The notes under the pieces: generated by a model
The model's input: the letters and a program-made list of their open reading frames with translations, nothing else
Database searches by the model: none
Told to the model about the DNA's origin: nothing
From: Chitinophaga pinensis
GTDB taxonomy: Bacteria > Bacteroidota > Bacteroidia > NS11-12g > UBA9320
NCBI GenBank assembly: GCA_945897885.1
Contig: CAMDGU010000008.1
Coordinates: 1-64,000, forward strand
DNA length: 64,000 bases
Direction of reading: 5' to 3'
Translations under genes and position numbers: made by a program
Shown: positions 41,438 through 50,835 of the stretch, in pieces
How the letters are laid out: every line of letters starts with the position of its first letter
Position numbering within the stretch: the first letter of the stretch is position 1

Positions 41438-43405
41438 TTGCAAACCAACCACCATTTGCCGTTTGTGAAGCTTTCTGTCATTATTGTTAATTACAATGTA
41501 AAATACTTTTTGGAGCAATGCCTAAAGGCGGTACAAAAAGCTATGCAAGGTATTGACGGTGATGTTTGGGTGGTTGATAATAACTCTGTGGATGGTAGTG
41601 TGGAAATGGTGGCTCAAAAATTTGATTGGGTTAAACTAATTCCAAATACTGAGAACACGGGCTTTTCCAAAGCTAACAATCAAGCAATAAAGGCTTCAGG
41701 TGGAGAGTATGTTCTTTTGCTAAATCCTGATACGGTGGTAGAGGAAGATAGTTTCAGCAAATGCCTAGCCTTTATGGACAAACATGCCGATGCAGGATCT
41801 TTGGGAGTTAGAATGGTAGATGGCAGTGGAAATTTTTTACCGGAATCAAAACGCGGACTACCCACACCTGAAGTAGCCCTATATAAAATGTTTGGGTTAA
41901 ATAGGCTATTTCCAAAATCTAAAAAATTTGGTCGGTACCATTTGGGGTTTTTACCAGAAAATGAAACTAATGAAGTAGAAGTTTTAGCAGGAGCATACAT
42001 GTTCATGAGACGTGAAGCTTTAAATAAAGTGGGCTTGCTTGATGAGGCTTTTTTTATGTATGGCGAAGATATTGACCTTTCATATAGAATTATAAAAGGA
42101 GGCTATAAAAATTATTATTTTCCGGAAACGTCTATTATCCATTATAAGGGCGAAAGTACCAAAAAAGGAAGTGCCAATTATGTAAAAATATTTTATCAGG
42201 CGATGGTTATTTTTGCCCGCAAACACTATAGCGGAAGCAAGTCCAGCTTTCTAATTTTTCTTATTAATACATTTATTTATTTAAGGGCTTTTTCAGCCCT
42301 TGTTTATAGGTTTTTTAGTCGGTGGTGGCTGCCCCTGCTTGATTTTATTTTGCTGTTTTCAGGGATGTATTTTCTTAAACTGTATTGGGAAGAGCATATC
42401 AAATTTATTAAGCATTATCCACGTGAATTGATGACCATCCATGTGCCGTACTATATAGTATTTTGGATTGGAGTCACCTATTTTAGCTTAGGCTATCAAA
42501 AACCATTTACCCTTAAAAGCATTGTTAGGGGTATAGCCATTGGAACCATTGCTATATTGGCGGTTTATGGTTTATTTCCCGAAAATTTAAGGTTTTCAAG
42601 AGGGTTGATTATTTTGGGTTCATTGTGGGCAGTGATTGAAATGACGATGACCCGTTTGGTGGCCAATTACTTCAGCTCAGGGAAGTTCAGCCTGGCCAAT
42701 ATGTCTTCCAACAAGCTCATAATTGTTGGAGGAATGGATGAAACCAACAGAGTATATGAGATGCTTAAAAAATCAACCAATGCGACTAATTTTATTGGTT
42801 TTGTGCTGACGGCAAAAAAAGAAGGTGATAAAAATGTTCTGGGAACCATTCATCAGTTGGAGGAAATAGTGAGGATTTTTAAAGTAGAGGAAATTGTATT
42901 TTGCAGTAAGGATATTTCTGCTAAAAGTATTGTGGAATGGATGGTGAAACTGGGTCCTAAAAAAGTTCATTATAAAATTGCACCCGAAGCCAGTTCCTTT
43001 ATTATTGGTAGCCATTCTAAAAACACAACCGGCCAGTTTTTTACTGAGGAAATATCGCTGCGTTTGGCAGATGTATCCTCGCTTCGCAGCAAGCGGTTGT
43101 TTGATTTGGTTTCCTCTCTTCTTTTAATAATTTTAAGTCCTCTTTGGTTTTTGGTTGTTAAAAATAGGGTTTGGAAATGGAATGCTTGCCTATATGTATT
43201 TTTAGGTAGAAAAACATGGGTGGGCTATAGTCCTTCGGCACAAAATACCGTATTGCCTTCTATCAATCAAGGGGTTTTTAATACCTCACAACTTTCAAAA
43301 ATTAGTATTGATGATTGTGAATTAATGGATAATTTGAATTACCAATATGCCCGCTATTATTCTCTGGAAAAGGATTGGGAAATACTTTGGAAAAATTTCT
43401 TTTAA
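41438..43405 (+). CDS. GT2 glycosyltransferase with membrane region and C-terminal sugar-transferase-like module
   Basis: LSVIIVNYNVKYFLEQCL...NTGFSKANNQAIKASGGEYVLLLNPDTVV; SSLRSKRLFDLVSSLLLIILSPLWFLV. Confidence 0.9.
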   Translation: MQTNHHLPFVKLSVIIVNYNVKYFLEQCLKAVQKAMQGIDGDVWVVDNNSVDGSVEMVAQKFDWVKLIPNTENTGFSKANNQAIKASGGEYVLLLNPDTVVEEDSFSKCLAFMDKHADAGSLGVRMVDGSGNFLPESKRGLPTPEVALYKMFGLNRLFPKSKKFGRYHLGFLPENETNEVEVLAGAYMFMRREALNKVGLLDEAFFMYGEDIDLSYRIIKGGYKNYYFPETSIIHYKGESTKKGSANYVKIFYQAMVIFARKHYSGSKSSFLIFLINTFIYLRAFSALVYRFFSRWWLPLLDFILLFSGMYFLKLYWEEHIKFIKHYPRELMTIHVPYYIVFWIGVTYFSLGYQKPFTLKSIVRGIAIGTIAILAVYGLFPENLRFSRGLIILGSLWAVIEMTMTRLVANYFSSGKFSLANMSSNKLIIVGGMDETNRVYEMLKKSTNATNFIGFVLTAKKEGDKNVLGTIHQLEEIVRIFKVEEIVFCSKDISAKSIVEWMVKLGPKKVHYKIAPEASSFIIGSHSKNTTGQFFTEEISLRLADVSSLRSKRLFDLVSSLLLIILSPLWFLVVKNRVWKWNACLYVFLGRKTWVGYSPSAQNTVLPSINQGVFNTSQLSKISIDDCELMDNLNYQYARYYSLEKDWEILWKNFF

Positions 43406-43414
43406 GTTTGCCTG

Positions 43415-44107
43415 ATGAATCAGCTTATTTTACTTCCCGGAGCCTTGGGTCATGCAGCCCAGTTTGCCAATTTAATAACGGAGTTAGAAACAAAAAATAT
43501 CAATGCCTTGGCATTTGATTTAGCAGGTCACGGATTATCTCTCTATTCGGAAGAAGCTGTCACTGTTCCACTAATGGCAGAGGCTTTATTGTTAAAATTG
43601 GATGAATTGGGACTGACTGAACCGGTTAATATTTTTGGGCATAGTTTAGGCGGTTACCTGGGTTTGTATTTATGCTTAAAAATTCCTCAAAGGGTTAAAA
43701 GTGTATTTACATTAGGTACCAAATGGCATTGGGTTTCTGAAATAGCAGATATAGAAACTTCAATGCTCAATCCTGAAAAAATGGAACAAAAAATACCAAA
43801 ATATGTAGAGCATTTAAAAACGGTGCATCGTCAGGATTGGAAAATTCTTGTCAATTCGATTGCTTTTTTAATGACTGATTTAGGGCGTTATCAGTATTTG
43901 GAACCTGAAACCGTAATGGGCATTTTTCATCCCACCCGAATAGGTTTGGGCGATAGGGATGTAATGGTTTCTCTTGACGAAACGGTCGACACTTACAAAG
44001 CTTTGCCAAATGGCCAATTGCAGGTATTTCCGAATACCCCGCATCCTTATGAAAAAGTGGATTCCAAAAAATTAGCCAACGAAATAGCAGATTTTTTAAA
44101 CCTTTAA
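43415..44107 (+). CDS. Alpha/beta hydrolase
   Basis: ILLPGALGHAAQF...FDLAGHGLS...NIFGHSLGGYLGLYL. Confidence 0.9.
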   Translation: MNQLILLPGALGHAAQFANLITELETKNINALAFDLAGHGLSLYSEEAVTVPLMAEALLLKLDELGLTEPVNIFGHSLGGYLGLYLCLKIPQRVKSVFTLGTKWHWVSEIADIETSMLNPEKMEQKIPKYVEHLKTVHRQDWKILVNSIAFLMTDLGRYQYLEPETVMGIFHPTRIGLGDRDVMVSLDETVDTYKALPNGQLQVFPNTPHPYEKVDSKKLANEIADFLNL

Positions 44108-44157
44108 ACCTATTACTTTACCAAGCGAATGGATATCAATGGTTTTTTTAATTATAA

Positions 44158-44595
44158 TTAATTTGAAAAAGTTAAAAGTTTTAAAATTAATTTATGGTTG
44201 GTATTGGCTAAATCCAAATCTTGCGTCCATCCGTAGAATTCATCTTTTTTAAGCCATCGGTTTCGTTCTAAATAAAAATTCATATTGGCAGGGGCATCAT
44301 TTTTTAGTGTCTCAAAATTGATCTTTGATGCCGTTTTGAAAATTTGCTTCGCCTCTTTTCGCTTTAGTTCTTTTACAAAGCTAATTTTTGTAACACCACC
44401 TGGAATTGTTTCAAATTTATAAACCATTCCGTTTCTAAGAAAAACCATTTTTTCATTCATTCCTGTAATTCCGCCATACGACCCAACGGCAATATTTTTT
44501 TTGGGCAATTCATTTTCTGTCATCATCTGCGATTTGCATGAAATAAGGAATAGTAAATTTAAGATTAGAAATGTATTTACAATTATGGGTTTCAA
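44158..44595 (-). CDS. Putative lipoprotein
   Basis: LNLLFLISCKSQ lipobox-like N-terminus. Confidence 0.6.
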   Translation of the reverse strand: MKPIIVNTFLILNLLFLISCKSQMMTENELPKKNIAVGSYGGITGMNEKMVFLRNGMVYKFETIPGGVTKISFVKELKRKEAKQIFKTASKINFETLKNDAPANMNFYLERNRWLKKDEFYGWTQDLDLANTNHKLILKLLTFSN

Positions 44596-44723
44596 GGCAT
44601 GTAAAAGGGTTTAATAAGAAATAATTTCAAAGTTTAGAAAATTAATTGTGATAACCAACCGTTTAATACAAAGCCATGAAACCTGATTTGTTTGTGACGT
44701 TAAAAAAAATAATGGTGCGCCAT

Positions 44724-45605
44724 ATGAACCGTAAATTTGTCTTCTACCTATTGGTGTTTGCCTCCTTTTCGGCAATGGCTCAGCCAAATGAGCAAGTGTC
44801 TTTAAAAGATGCCATAAAGCAAAAATTAGTTATGGTAAGCGGACAATACAATGAAGGGAGCGTTCATTATCTGAGGCCGGTAGTTTTAACATTAGTAAGC
44901 CTTGTGGCACGACCTGTAAAATTAAAAATAGAATCGGGGGATTTGATGGAACCTGCCGATTCGAGTTGCCAGACAATGATGGTAGTTCGCGACACGTTTT
45001 TTGTTATGAAGCCAAAGCAAAAAGCTGTATTACAACCTTTTGGAATGTGTATTGAACCATCCGACGGTGCAGGAAGAGCAGGTTTGAAATACAAATTTAT
45101 ACCTAACAAAAATGCTAAGCTTATTGAAATTGCAAAGTTTATTAATGATAACAAATACCATGACGGCGTTGGGCAACAAGCCGTTTGGTGTGTGGCAGAT
45201 ATGGGCAAAAATTTGTTAAATATTAATGGGTATGACTCGGTAAGTCGCCTCAAATTAATTACAAAAGTGGCAGCTATAACCGGAAAAAAAATGCCGTCAA
45301 AAAGTGAGCTAAGCCAAGGCTATGAAAATTATGTAAGAACTCCTCAGGAAACGATTGGTGGCTCGTTTGAGTTTAAATTTTCGGATTCAAAAAAGGTACA
45401 TATAGCTATGTTTAATTCTCAAGGAATAGTTGTTAGGGAAATATACTATAACGCCAACGAAAAACCCGGAGTTCATAAGGTGAATTTTGAATTTGATTAT
45501 ACGGTATTTACCGATGAATACTACGATATAAAACTTATAGCGAATGAAGAAGTGATGCTAACATCGCGGGTGGATAGAAATAATGATAAATGGGAGGAGG
45601 ATTAA
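44724..45605 (+). CDS. Hypothetical secreted protein (track ORF begins 44676)
   Basis: Signal peptide MNRKFVFYLLVFASFSAMAQ; intact ORF. Confidence 0.65.
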   Translation: MNRKFVFYLLVFASFSAMAQPNEQVSLKDAIKQKLVMVSGQYNEGSVHYLRPVVLTLVSLVARPVKLKIESGDLMEPADSSCQTMMVVRDTFFVMKPKQKAVLQPFGMCIEPSDGAGRAGLKYKFIPNKNAKLIEIAKFINDNKYHDGVGQQAVWCVADMGKNLLNINGYDSVSRLKLITKVAAITGKKMPSKSELSQGYENYVRTPQETIGGSFEFKFSDSKKVHIAMFNSQGIVVREIYYNANEKPGVHKVNFEFDYTVFTDEYYDIKLIANEEVMLTSRVDRNNDKWEED

Positions 45606-45609
45606 AGTG

Positions 45610-45667
45610 TCGCACGGAGGCAAGGAGTTGAGGAGTTTTTTCTCTGTGACTCTGCGTCTCTGTGCGA
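45610..45667. repeat. Left flanking repeat of GxxExxY locus, internally inverted
   Basis: tcgcacggaggcaaggagttgaggagttttttctctgtgactctgcgtctctgtgcga. Confidence 0.8.
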
Positions 45668-45685
45668 ACCTCATTTCCTTAATCT

Positions 45686-46066
45686 CTATCTTTTATCTAG
45701 GACCAATCGGGTAATACCATCTATTAATAAAGATACATTAAAATTAATTAATAGCCCTACTTCAATACCCGATAATCGCAAGTATGTTAAAACAACTTTG
45801 GAATGCACAGGAGCTATAGTCTCAATTGATTTTAATTCAACAACGACGGAATTTTCAATAATTAGGTCTGCACTGAACCCGAGTTCCAAATTTATGTTAT
45901 CATAAACAACCGGAAGTGGTTGTTAACGTGTAAAAGAAATACCAAGTTTGTTCAATTCATAACAGATAATTTTTTCATAAACGGATTCGAGCAAGCCAGG
46001 ACCTAATTGTTCATCTATTTTTATACAAATTCCAATGATTGTTAAAGTTAATTCAGAGTGTTTCAT
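45686..46066 (-). pseudogene. GxxExxY family protein gene with one in-frame TAA
   Basis: MKHSELTLTIIGICIKIDEQLGPGLLESVYEKIICYELNKLGISFTR*QPLPVVYDNINLELGFSADLIIENSVVVELKSIETIAPVHSKVVLTYLRLSGIEVGLLINF; stop at 45925-45923. Confidence 0.88.
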
Positions 46067-46090
46067 TTCCTAAAAATTGTTTAAAAAAAA

Positions 46091-46149
46091 TCGCACGGAG
46101 GCACAGAGTTTGGGAGTTTTTTTCTCCATGACTCCGCATCTCCGTGCGA
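46091..46149. repeat. Right flanking repeat of GxxExxY locus, internally inverted
   Basis: tcgcacggaggcacagagtttgggagtttttttctccatgactccgcatctccgtgcga. Confidence 0.8.
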
Positions 46150-46161
46150 AACTCCTTATTC

Positions 46162-46545
46162 TTAGAAAGGTAAATTTTCGTCACCAATTTCAACCTCGGC
46201 AGGTTTATTTTTTGGTGATCCGGCTAATAAAAAATCATTAACCACTATTTCGGTAATGTATTTTGTGGTGCCGTCTTTGGCTTCATAGCTGCGGTTAGTT
46301 AAGCGGCCTTCAATTGATAAGCGGTCGCCTTTGTTTACGTATTTTTCAATAGTGTCAACCGGTTTGCCCCAAACTACCAAATTGTGCCAGGTGGTTTCTT
46401 CCACGTACTCGCCTTTTTGATTCTTGCGTTTTTCAGATGTAGCTAATGATAAAGTGGCTACTTTGTTTCCATTGTCAAAAGTTTTTACTTCTGGTTCTTT
46501 TCCTACGTTACCGTAAAGGCGTACTGAATTTCTTAATGTGTTCAT
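46162..46545 (-). CDS. ssb: Single-stranded DNA-binding protein
   Basis: RNSVRLYGNVGKEPEVKTFDNGNKVATLSLATSE...TTWHNLVVWGKPVDTIEKYVNKGDRLSIEGRL...; C-terminal ENLPF. Confidence 0.95.
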   Translation of the reverse strand: MNTLRNSVRLYGNVGKEPEVKTFDNGNKVATLSLATSEKRKNQKGEYVEETTWHNLVVWGKPVDTIEKYVNKGDRLSIEGRLTNRSYEAKDGTTKYITEIVVNDFLLAGSPKNKPAEVEIGDENLPF

Positions 46546-46753
46546 GTTTTTTTTTAATTAAATGGTTAAATTATTTTTCGTTAATCCCTTCTTCTCTCGA
46601 AAGGCAGTACAAAGATGTGGTGGTGGTTTTGTTCGATTCGGTTAAGAAATATTTACAGTCTTTTACAACTATTTGTAATCGTTTGTTGTCGGAAATAAAT
46701 TTTAGGGTTATATTTGTGTAACTCTTTGTCAATAAAGCGTTAAAGCAAACTTT

Positions 46754-47113
46754 ATGGAAACAAAATATTGCCTAGATTGTGAAACTAAAATTTTAGGCCG
46801 GGCTGATAAAAAATTTTGCAGTGATGCCTGCCGTAATAATTACAATAATCGCCAGAACAGCGACACCACGGCCCTAATGCGAAACATTAATAATGCACTT
46901 CGGAAAAACCGCCGCATACTTCAGGAATCTATATCCAATGAAGAGGGCAAGGCCTCGGTGCCAACAAAAAAATTAACTTCTCAAGGATTTAGTTTTGACT
47001 ATTTCACACATATACTAAACACCAAAACCGGTAATACCTATTACTTTTGTTATGAATATGGCTACCGCAAACTTGACGGAGATTACTACTTAGTGGTGAA
47101 ACGGGAGGAATGA
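46754..47113 (+). CDS. Small protein with N-terminal zinc-finger-like motif
   Basis: YCLDCETKILGRADKKFCSDACRNNYNNR. Confidence 0.75.
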   Translation: METKYCLDCETKILGRADKKFCSDACRNNYNNRQNSDTTALMRNINNALRKNRRILQESISNEEGKASVPTKKLTSQGFSFDYFTHILNTKTGNTYYFCYEYGYRKLDGDYYLVVKREE

Positions 47114-47172
47114 TTAACAGTTGATAATCTTTTAAAAAAAAATATTAAATCAGAAATGAGAGAGTTATTTAA

Positions 47173-47232
47173 CAACTACACCACAATCCCTTCCAAATCC
47201 AATAAAAAAGCTTATTCCAAAGCTATTATTTA
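47173..47232. repeat. Degenerate copy of the 3' end of the oligopeptidase gene
   Basis: caactacaccacaatcccttccaaatccaataaaaaagcttattccaaagctatt aligns with 47675-47735. Confidence 0.8.
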
Positions 47233-47297
47233 TAAGGCGTGTTCAACCTGAACCAAATTTATTACTTTTAAGTTTTTTTGTGTAAAGATTTTTATAA

Positions 47298-47531
47298 ATG
47301 AATATACAGTTAGAAAAACTTGGATTAATAGAATGGATTTCAAAAATTAATGATTCTTCCATTATCGAAAAGATTCGAAAAATTCATGATGAATATGCCG
47401 TAACCCCTAATTGGTGGGATGAGATTTCAAGGCAGGAAAAAGAATCTATAAAAAGAGGGCTGAAAGATATTGCAGAAGGAAAGGTTCACATTCATGAAAC
47501 TGCAAAGCAAGTTTATGAGAAATACCTATAA
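47298..47531 (+). CDS. Antitoxin-like small protein (addiction-module type), no adjacent toxin seen
   Basis: NWWDEISRQEKESIKRGLKDIAEGKVHIHETAKQVYEKYL. Confidence 0.6.
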   Translation: MNIQLEKLGLIEWISKINDSSIIEKIRKIHDEYAVTPNWWDEISRQEKESIKRGLKDIAEGKVHIHETAKQVYEKYL

Positions 47532-47652
47532 ACTACTTTATGGGTCGGTGTCATCACCGAACGAAATAAACTACTTTATCGGTCCGTTTCTTTAGCGAAC
47601 GAAACAAAAAAAACTACTTTATCGGTCGGTGTCTTCACCGAACGAAACAAAA
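47531..47652. repeat. Three-copy ~37-43 bp tandem repeat with internal hairpins
   Basis: aaactactttatcggtcggtgtcttcaccgaacgaaacaaa-type units beginning at 47531, 47568 and 47610. Confidence 0.88.
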
Positions 47653-47677
47653 CCTTGAAGGTTTGAGTCAGTCCCAA

Positions 47678-49792
47678 CTATACCCCAATCCCTTCCAAGT
47701 CCAATAAAAAAGCGTATTCCAAAGCTACTTCCTTAAACCGTTCAAATCGTCCTGAGGCTCCACCGTGGCCGGCTTCCATATTGGTAAATAATAAAATTTT
47801 GTTCGTGTCGGTTTTCAATTCACGCAATTTGGCTACCCATTTGGCAGGTTCCCAATATTGCACCTGACTATCATGAAGGCCTGTAGTTACAAGCATGGTT
47901 GGGTATTCTTTTGCTTCCACGTTGTCATAAGGGCTGTATGACTTCATATAGTCATAGTAAATCTTGTCATTCGGATTTCCCCATTCATCATACTCGCCGG
48001 TAGTAAGTGGTATTGTGTCATCCAGCATAGTAGTAACTACATCCACAAACGGAACCTGGGCTACAATACCATGCCATATTTCAGGATTCATATTTACCAC
48101 TGCACCCATCAATAATCCACCGGCACTGCCGCCCATGGCGTATAAATGGCGTTGGCTTGTATAGTTTTTAGTGATAAGGTATTTAGCACAATCAATAAAA
48201 TCGGTAAATGTGTTTTTCTTTTTCAGCAATTTGCCATCTTCATACCATTGGCGACCCATTTCCTGTCCGCCACGTATGTGGGCTATGGCAAATGTAAAAC
48301 CTCTGTCGAGTAAACTTAATCGCACCGAACTGAAATACACATCCATTGTGGCACCGTATGAACCATACCCGTAAAGCAATAATGGGTTTTCAGGTTTTAT
48401 GCCAAAGCTTTTTTTATATACTAATGAAATTGGAATTTGAGTTCCATCGGCAGCAGTTGCAAAATGCCTTTCCGTTTTGTAATCGTCGGCATTGTATCCG
48501 CCTACAACTTCCTGTTGTTTTAATAATTTTTTTTCGCGAGTGGTTAAATGGTAATCAAAAACACTGTTGGGAGTGGTAAGCGATGTGTAGCTAAAACGAA
48601 GCCATTCACTTTCAAAATCGGGATTTACAGAAGTTCCTGCACTGTATACTTCTTCACCAAAATCCAAGTAATGTTCCGTTTTTTCAATCAGGTTCATCAC
48701 ACGTAAATGAGTAAGCCCGTTGCGGCGTTCATCCACTACCATAAAATTTTTAAACAATTCTATACCTTCCAGCAATGTATCCTCTCTATGGCCAATCACT
48801 TCCTTCCAGTTTTTCATTCCGGTTGCGGTTTCAGGTGTTACCATAAGTTTAAAATTTTGAGCCTTATGGTTAGAGGTTACATAAAATTTATCTTCAAAAT
48901 GAGCGATGCCATATTCATGGCCTCGTTTTCGGGGTTCAAAAATTCGAAACTCACCTTTTGGATTATCAGCTTCAAGTATGCGGTATTCACTGGTAAGAGT
49001 GCTATCGCTGCCTATTATCAAGTATTTTTTTGATTTGCTTTTGTAAACGCAGGTATTAAAGGTTTCATCCTTTTCTTCATAAACCAGTTCCGAATCTTTT
49101 ACACCCAAGGTTCTTCTGAAAATTTGACAGGATCGTAAGGTTTGTTCATCTTTAACAGAGTAAAACACGTTCGTATTATCAGCTGCCCAAGTGCAACCAC
49201 CGGTTGTATTTTCAATTGTATCATTCAGCATTTCACCTGTTACAAGGTTTTTGAAATGAATGGTATAAATTCTCCTGCTTAAGGTATCCGTTCCATAAGC
49301 CAAAAGTGTATTATCCTGACTGATACTAAGACCGGCAACATCAATATAAGAAAGGCCTTCGGCCAATAAATTTACATCCAAAAGTATTTCCTCTGCATTT
49401 TCCAGCGAATCCTTTTTTCTGCAATAAACAGGATATTCCTTTTTCTCCTCAAATCGGGTATAGTACCAGTATCCGTTAGATTTATATGGCACTGACTCAT
49501 CGGTTTGCTTTATTCTGCCTACTATTTCATCAAATAGTTTTGTCTGAAAATCTTCGGTATGGGCTAAAGCCTCTTTGGTATATTTATTTTCAGCTTCCAA
49601 ATAGCTAATAACTTCAGGATTTTCGCGGTCATTTAGCCAGTAGTAATTATCTGTTCGTTTGTCGCCGTGCTTTTCCAAAATGGTTTCAATTTTTTTTGCC
49701 TTTGGTGCATTTTTATAATCATTAGGCAATTGAATTTCGGGCTGTGAAGCTCGTTGTGTATTGGTGTCGGAGATGCTTTCGGGAGGTTTCAT
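47678..49792 (-). CDS. S9A prolyl oligopeptidase family protein, oligopeptidase B-like
   Basis: DNYYWLNDRENPEVISYLEAEN...LLLYGYGSYGATMDV...HIRGGQEMGRQWYEDGK...AMGGSAGGLLMGAVVNM...GHGGASGRF. Confidence 0.94.
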   Translation of the reverse strand: MKPPESISDTNTQRASQPEIQLPNDYKNAPKAKKIETILEKHGDKRTDNYYWLNDRENPEVISYLEAENKYTKEALAHTEDFQTKLFDEIVGRIKQTDESVPYKSNGYWYYTRFEEKKEYPVYCRKKDSLENAEEILLDVNLLAEGLSYIDVAGLSISQDNTLLAYGTDTLSRRIYTIHFKNLVTGEMLNDTIENTTGGCTWAADNTNVFYSVKDEQTLRSCQIFRRTLGVKDSELVYEEKDETFNTCVYKSKSKKYLIIGSDSTLTSEYRILEADNPKGEFRIFEPRKRGHEYGIAHFEDKFYVTSNHKAQNFKLMVTPETATGMKNWKEVIGHREDTLLEGIELFKNFMVVDERRNGLTHLRVMNLIEKTEHYLDFGEEVYSAGTSVNPDFESEWLRFSYTSLTTPNSVFDYHLTTREKKLLKQQEVVGGYNADDYKTERHFATAADGTQIPISLVYKKSFGIKPENPLLLYGYGSYGATMDVYFSSVRLSLLDRGFTFAIAHIRGGQEMGRQWYEDGKLLKKKNTFTDFIDCAKYLITKNYTSQRHLYAMGGSAGGLLMGAVVNMNPEIWHGIVAQVPFVDVVTTMLDDTIPLTTGEYDEWGNPNDKIYYDYMKSYSPYDNVEAKEYPTMLVTTGLHDSQVQYWEPAKWVAKLRELKTDTNKILLFTNMEAGHGGASGRFERFKEVALEYAFLLDLEGIGV

Positions 49793-50072
49793 ATGTAATT
49801 TATGCTTATTTTTAAATTAAGGTCATTTGGTATGCCTATTATTTCATTTGTGATGGTTTGATTAACCTCGAAAAGGCATTTCATAATTCTGAGATACAAA
49901 GGTAAAGGTTAAATTGTTGATTTGTTAAGTTGCTATATTGTATGGCTCTAATATTTATGGTCTAAAATAATTTCCAAATTTCCAAATTTCCAAAATAGAA
50001 TATTCGACAATACCCATGGTAAAAAAATAAATTTTAGTTAATTGTCAACCTTCCTATTATATCTTTGAACCC

Positions 50073-50780
50073 ATGTCAAAAGGCAACTTTTATCTTATTC
50101 CCAATTTTTTGGGCGAAGGAAGTAAAGAGGATATTTCTGTAAATCAACTAAAACAAATTTATTCAATTAAGGAATTTATAGTAGAATCGGAAAAGGCCGC
50201 CAGAGCGTTTTTAAAGACAATAGAACATCCTGTTTCCCAATCTGATTTTGTGTTTCATTTATTAAATGAACATAGCAAAGACAAGGAAGATTTAACCCCC
50301 TTTTTTAAGAGTTGCCTGAAAGGTGAAAATTTAGGATTGATAAGCGATGCCGGAATTCCATGTGTGGCCGATCCGGGAAATAGAGCGGTAACGTTTGCCC
50401 ATAAAAATAAAATTAAAGTAATTCCACTGAGTGGTCCATCAAGCATATATATGGCATTAATGGCTTCAGGATTTAATGGCCAAAATTTTGTGTTTCACGG
50501 CTACTTGCCGGTGGAGCAACCCTTGAGAATAAAAAAAATTAAGGCAATGGAGCAAACGCTTTTAAGCACCGGGCAAACACAACTTTTTATGGAAACTCCT
50601 TACAGAAATGAAAAACTACTGGAGGTATTATTAAAAAATTTAAAACCCCAAACCAAGCTTTGCGTAGCCGTAAATATAAGTAACGAAAAAGAAACTATTA
50701 TAACGACAGAAGTGATGAGCTGGAAAGCAGATACGCTAATCACCCACAAGGAGCCTGCCATTTTTTTGATAGGAGCCTAA
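50073..50780 (+). CDS. SAM-dependent methyltransferase, RsmI-like tetrapyrrole methylase fold
   Basis: LGLISDAGIPCVADPGNRAV...VIPLSGPSSIYMALMASGFNGQNFVFHGYLP. Confidence 0.88.
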   Translation: MSKGNFYLIPNFLGEGSKEDISVNQLKQIYSIKEFIVESEKAARAFLKTIEHPVSQSDFVFHLLNEHSKDKEDLTPFFKSCLKGENLGLISDAGIPCVADPGNRAVTFAHKNKIKVIPLSGPSSIYMALMASGFNGQNFVFHGYLPVEQPLRIKKIKAMEQTLLSTGQTQLFMETPYRNEKLLEVLLKNLKPQTKLCVAVNISNEKETIITTEVMSWKADTLITHKEPAIFLIGA

Positions 50781-50835
50781 CTCCCAAATTCTCAATTTCA
50801 AATTCCCAAAACACCTTATTTTTGCAAACTTTTTT

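Noticed and set aside
47531-47652. CRISPR array
   Set aside because: Only three contiguous units with no spacers and unit divergence; it is a tandem repeat
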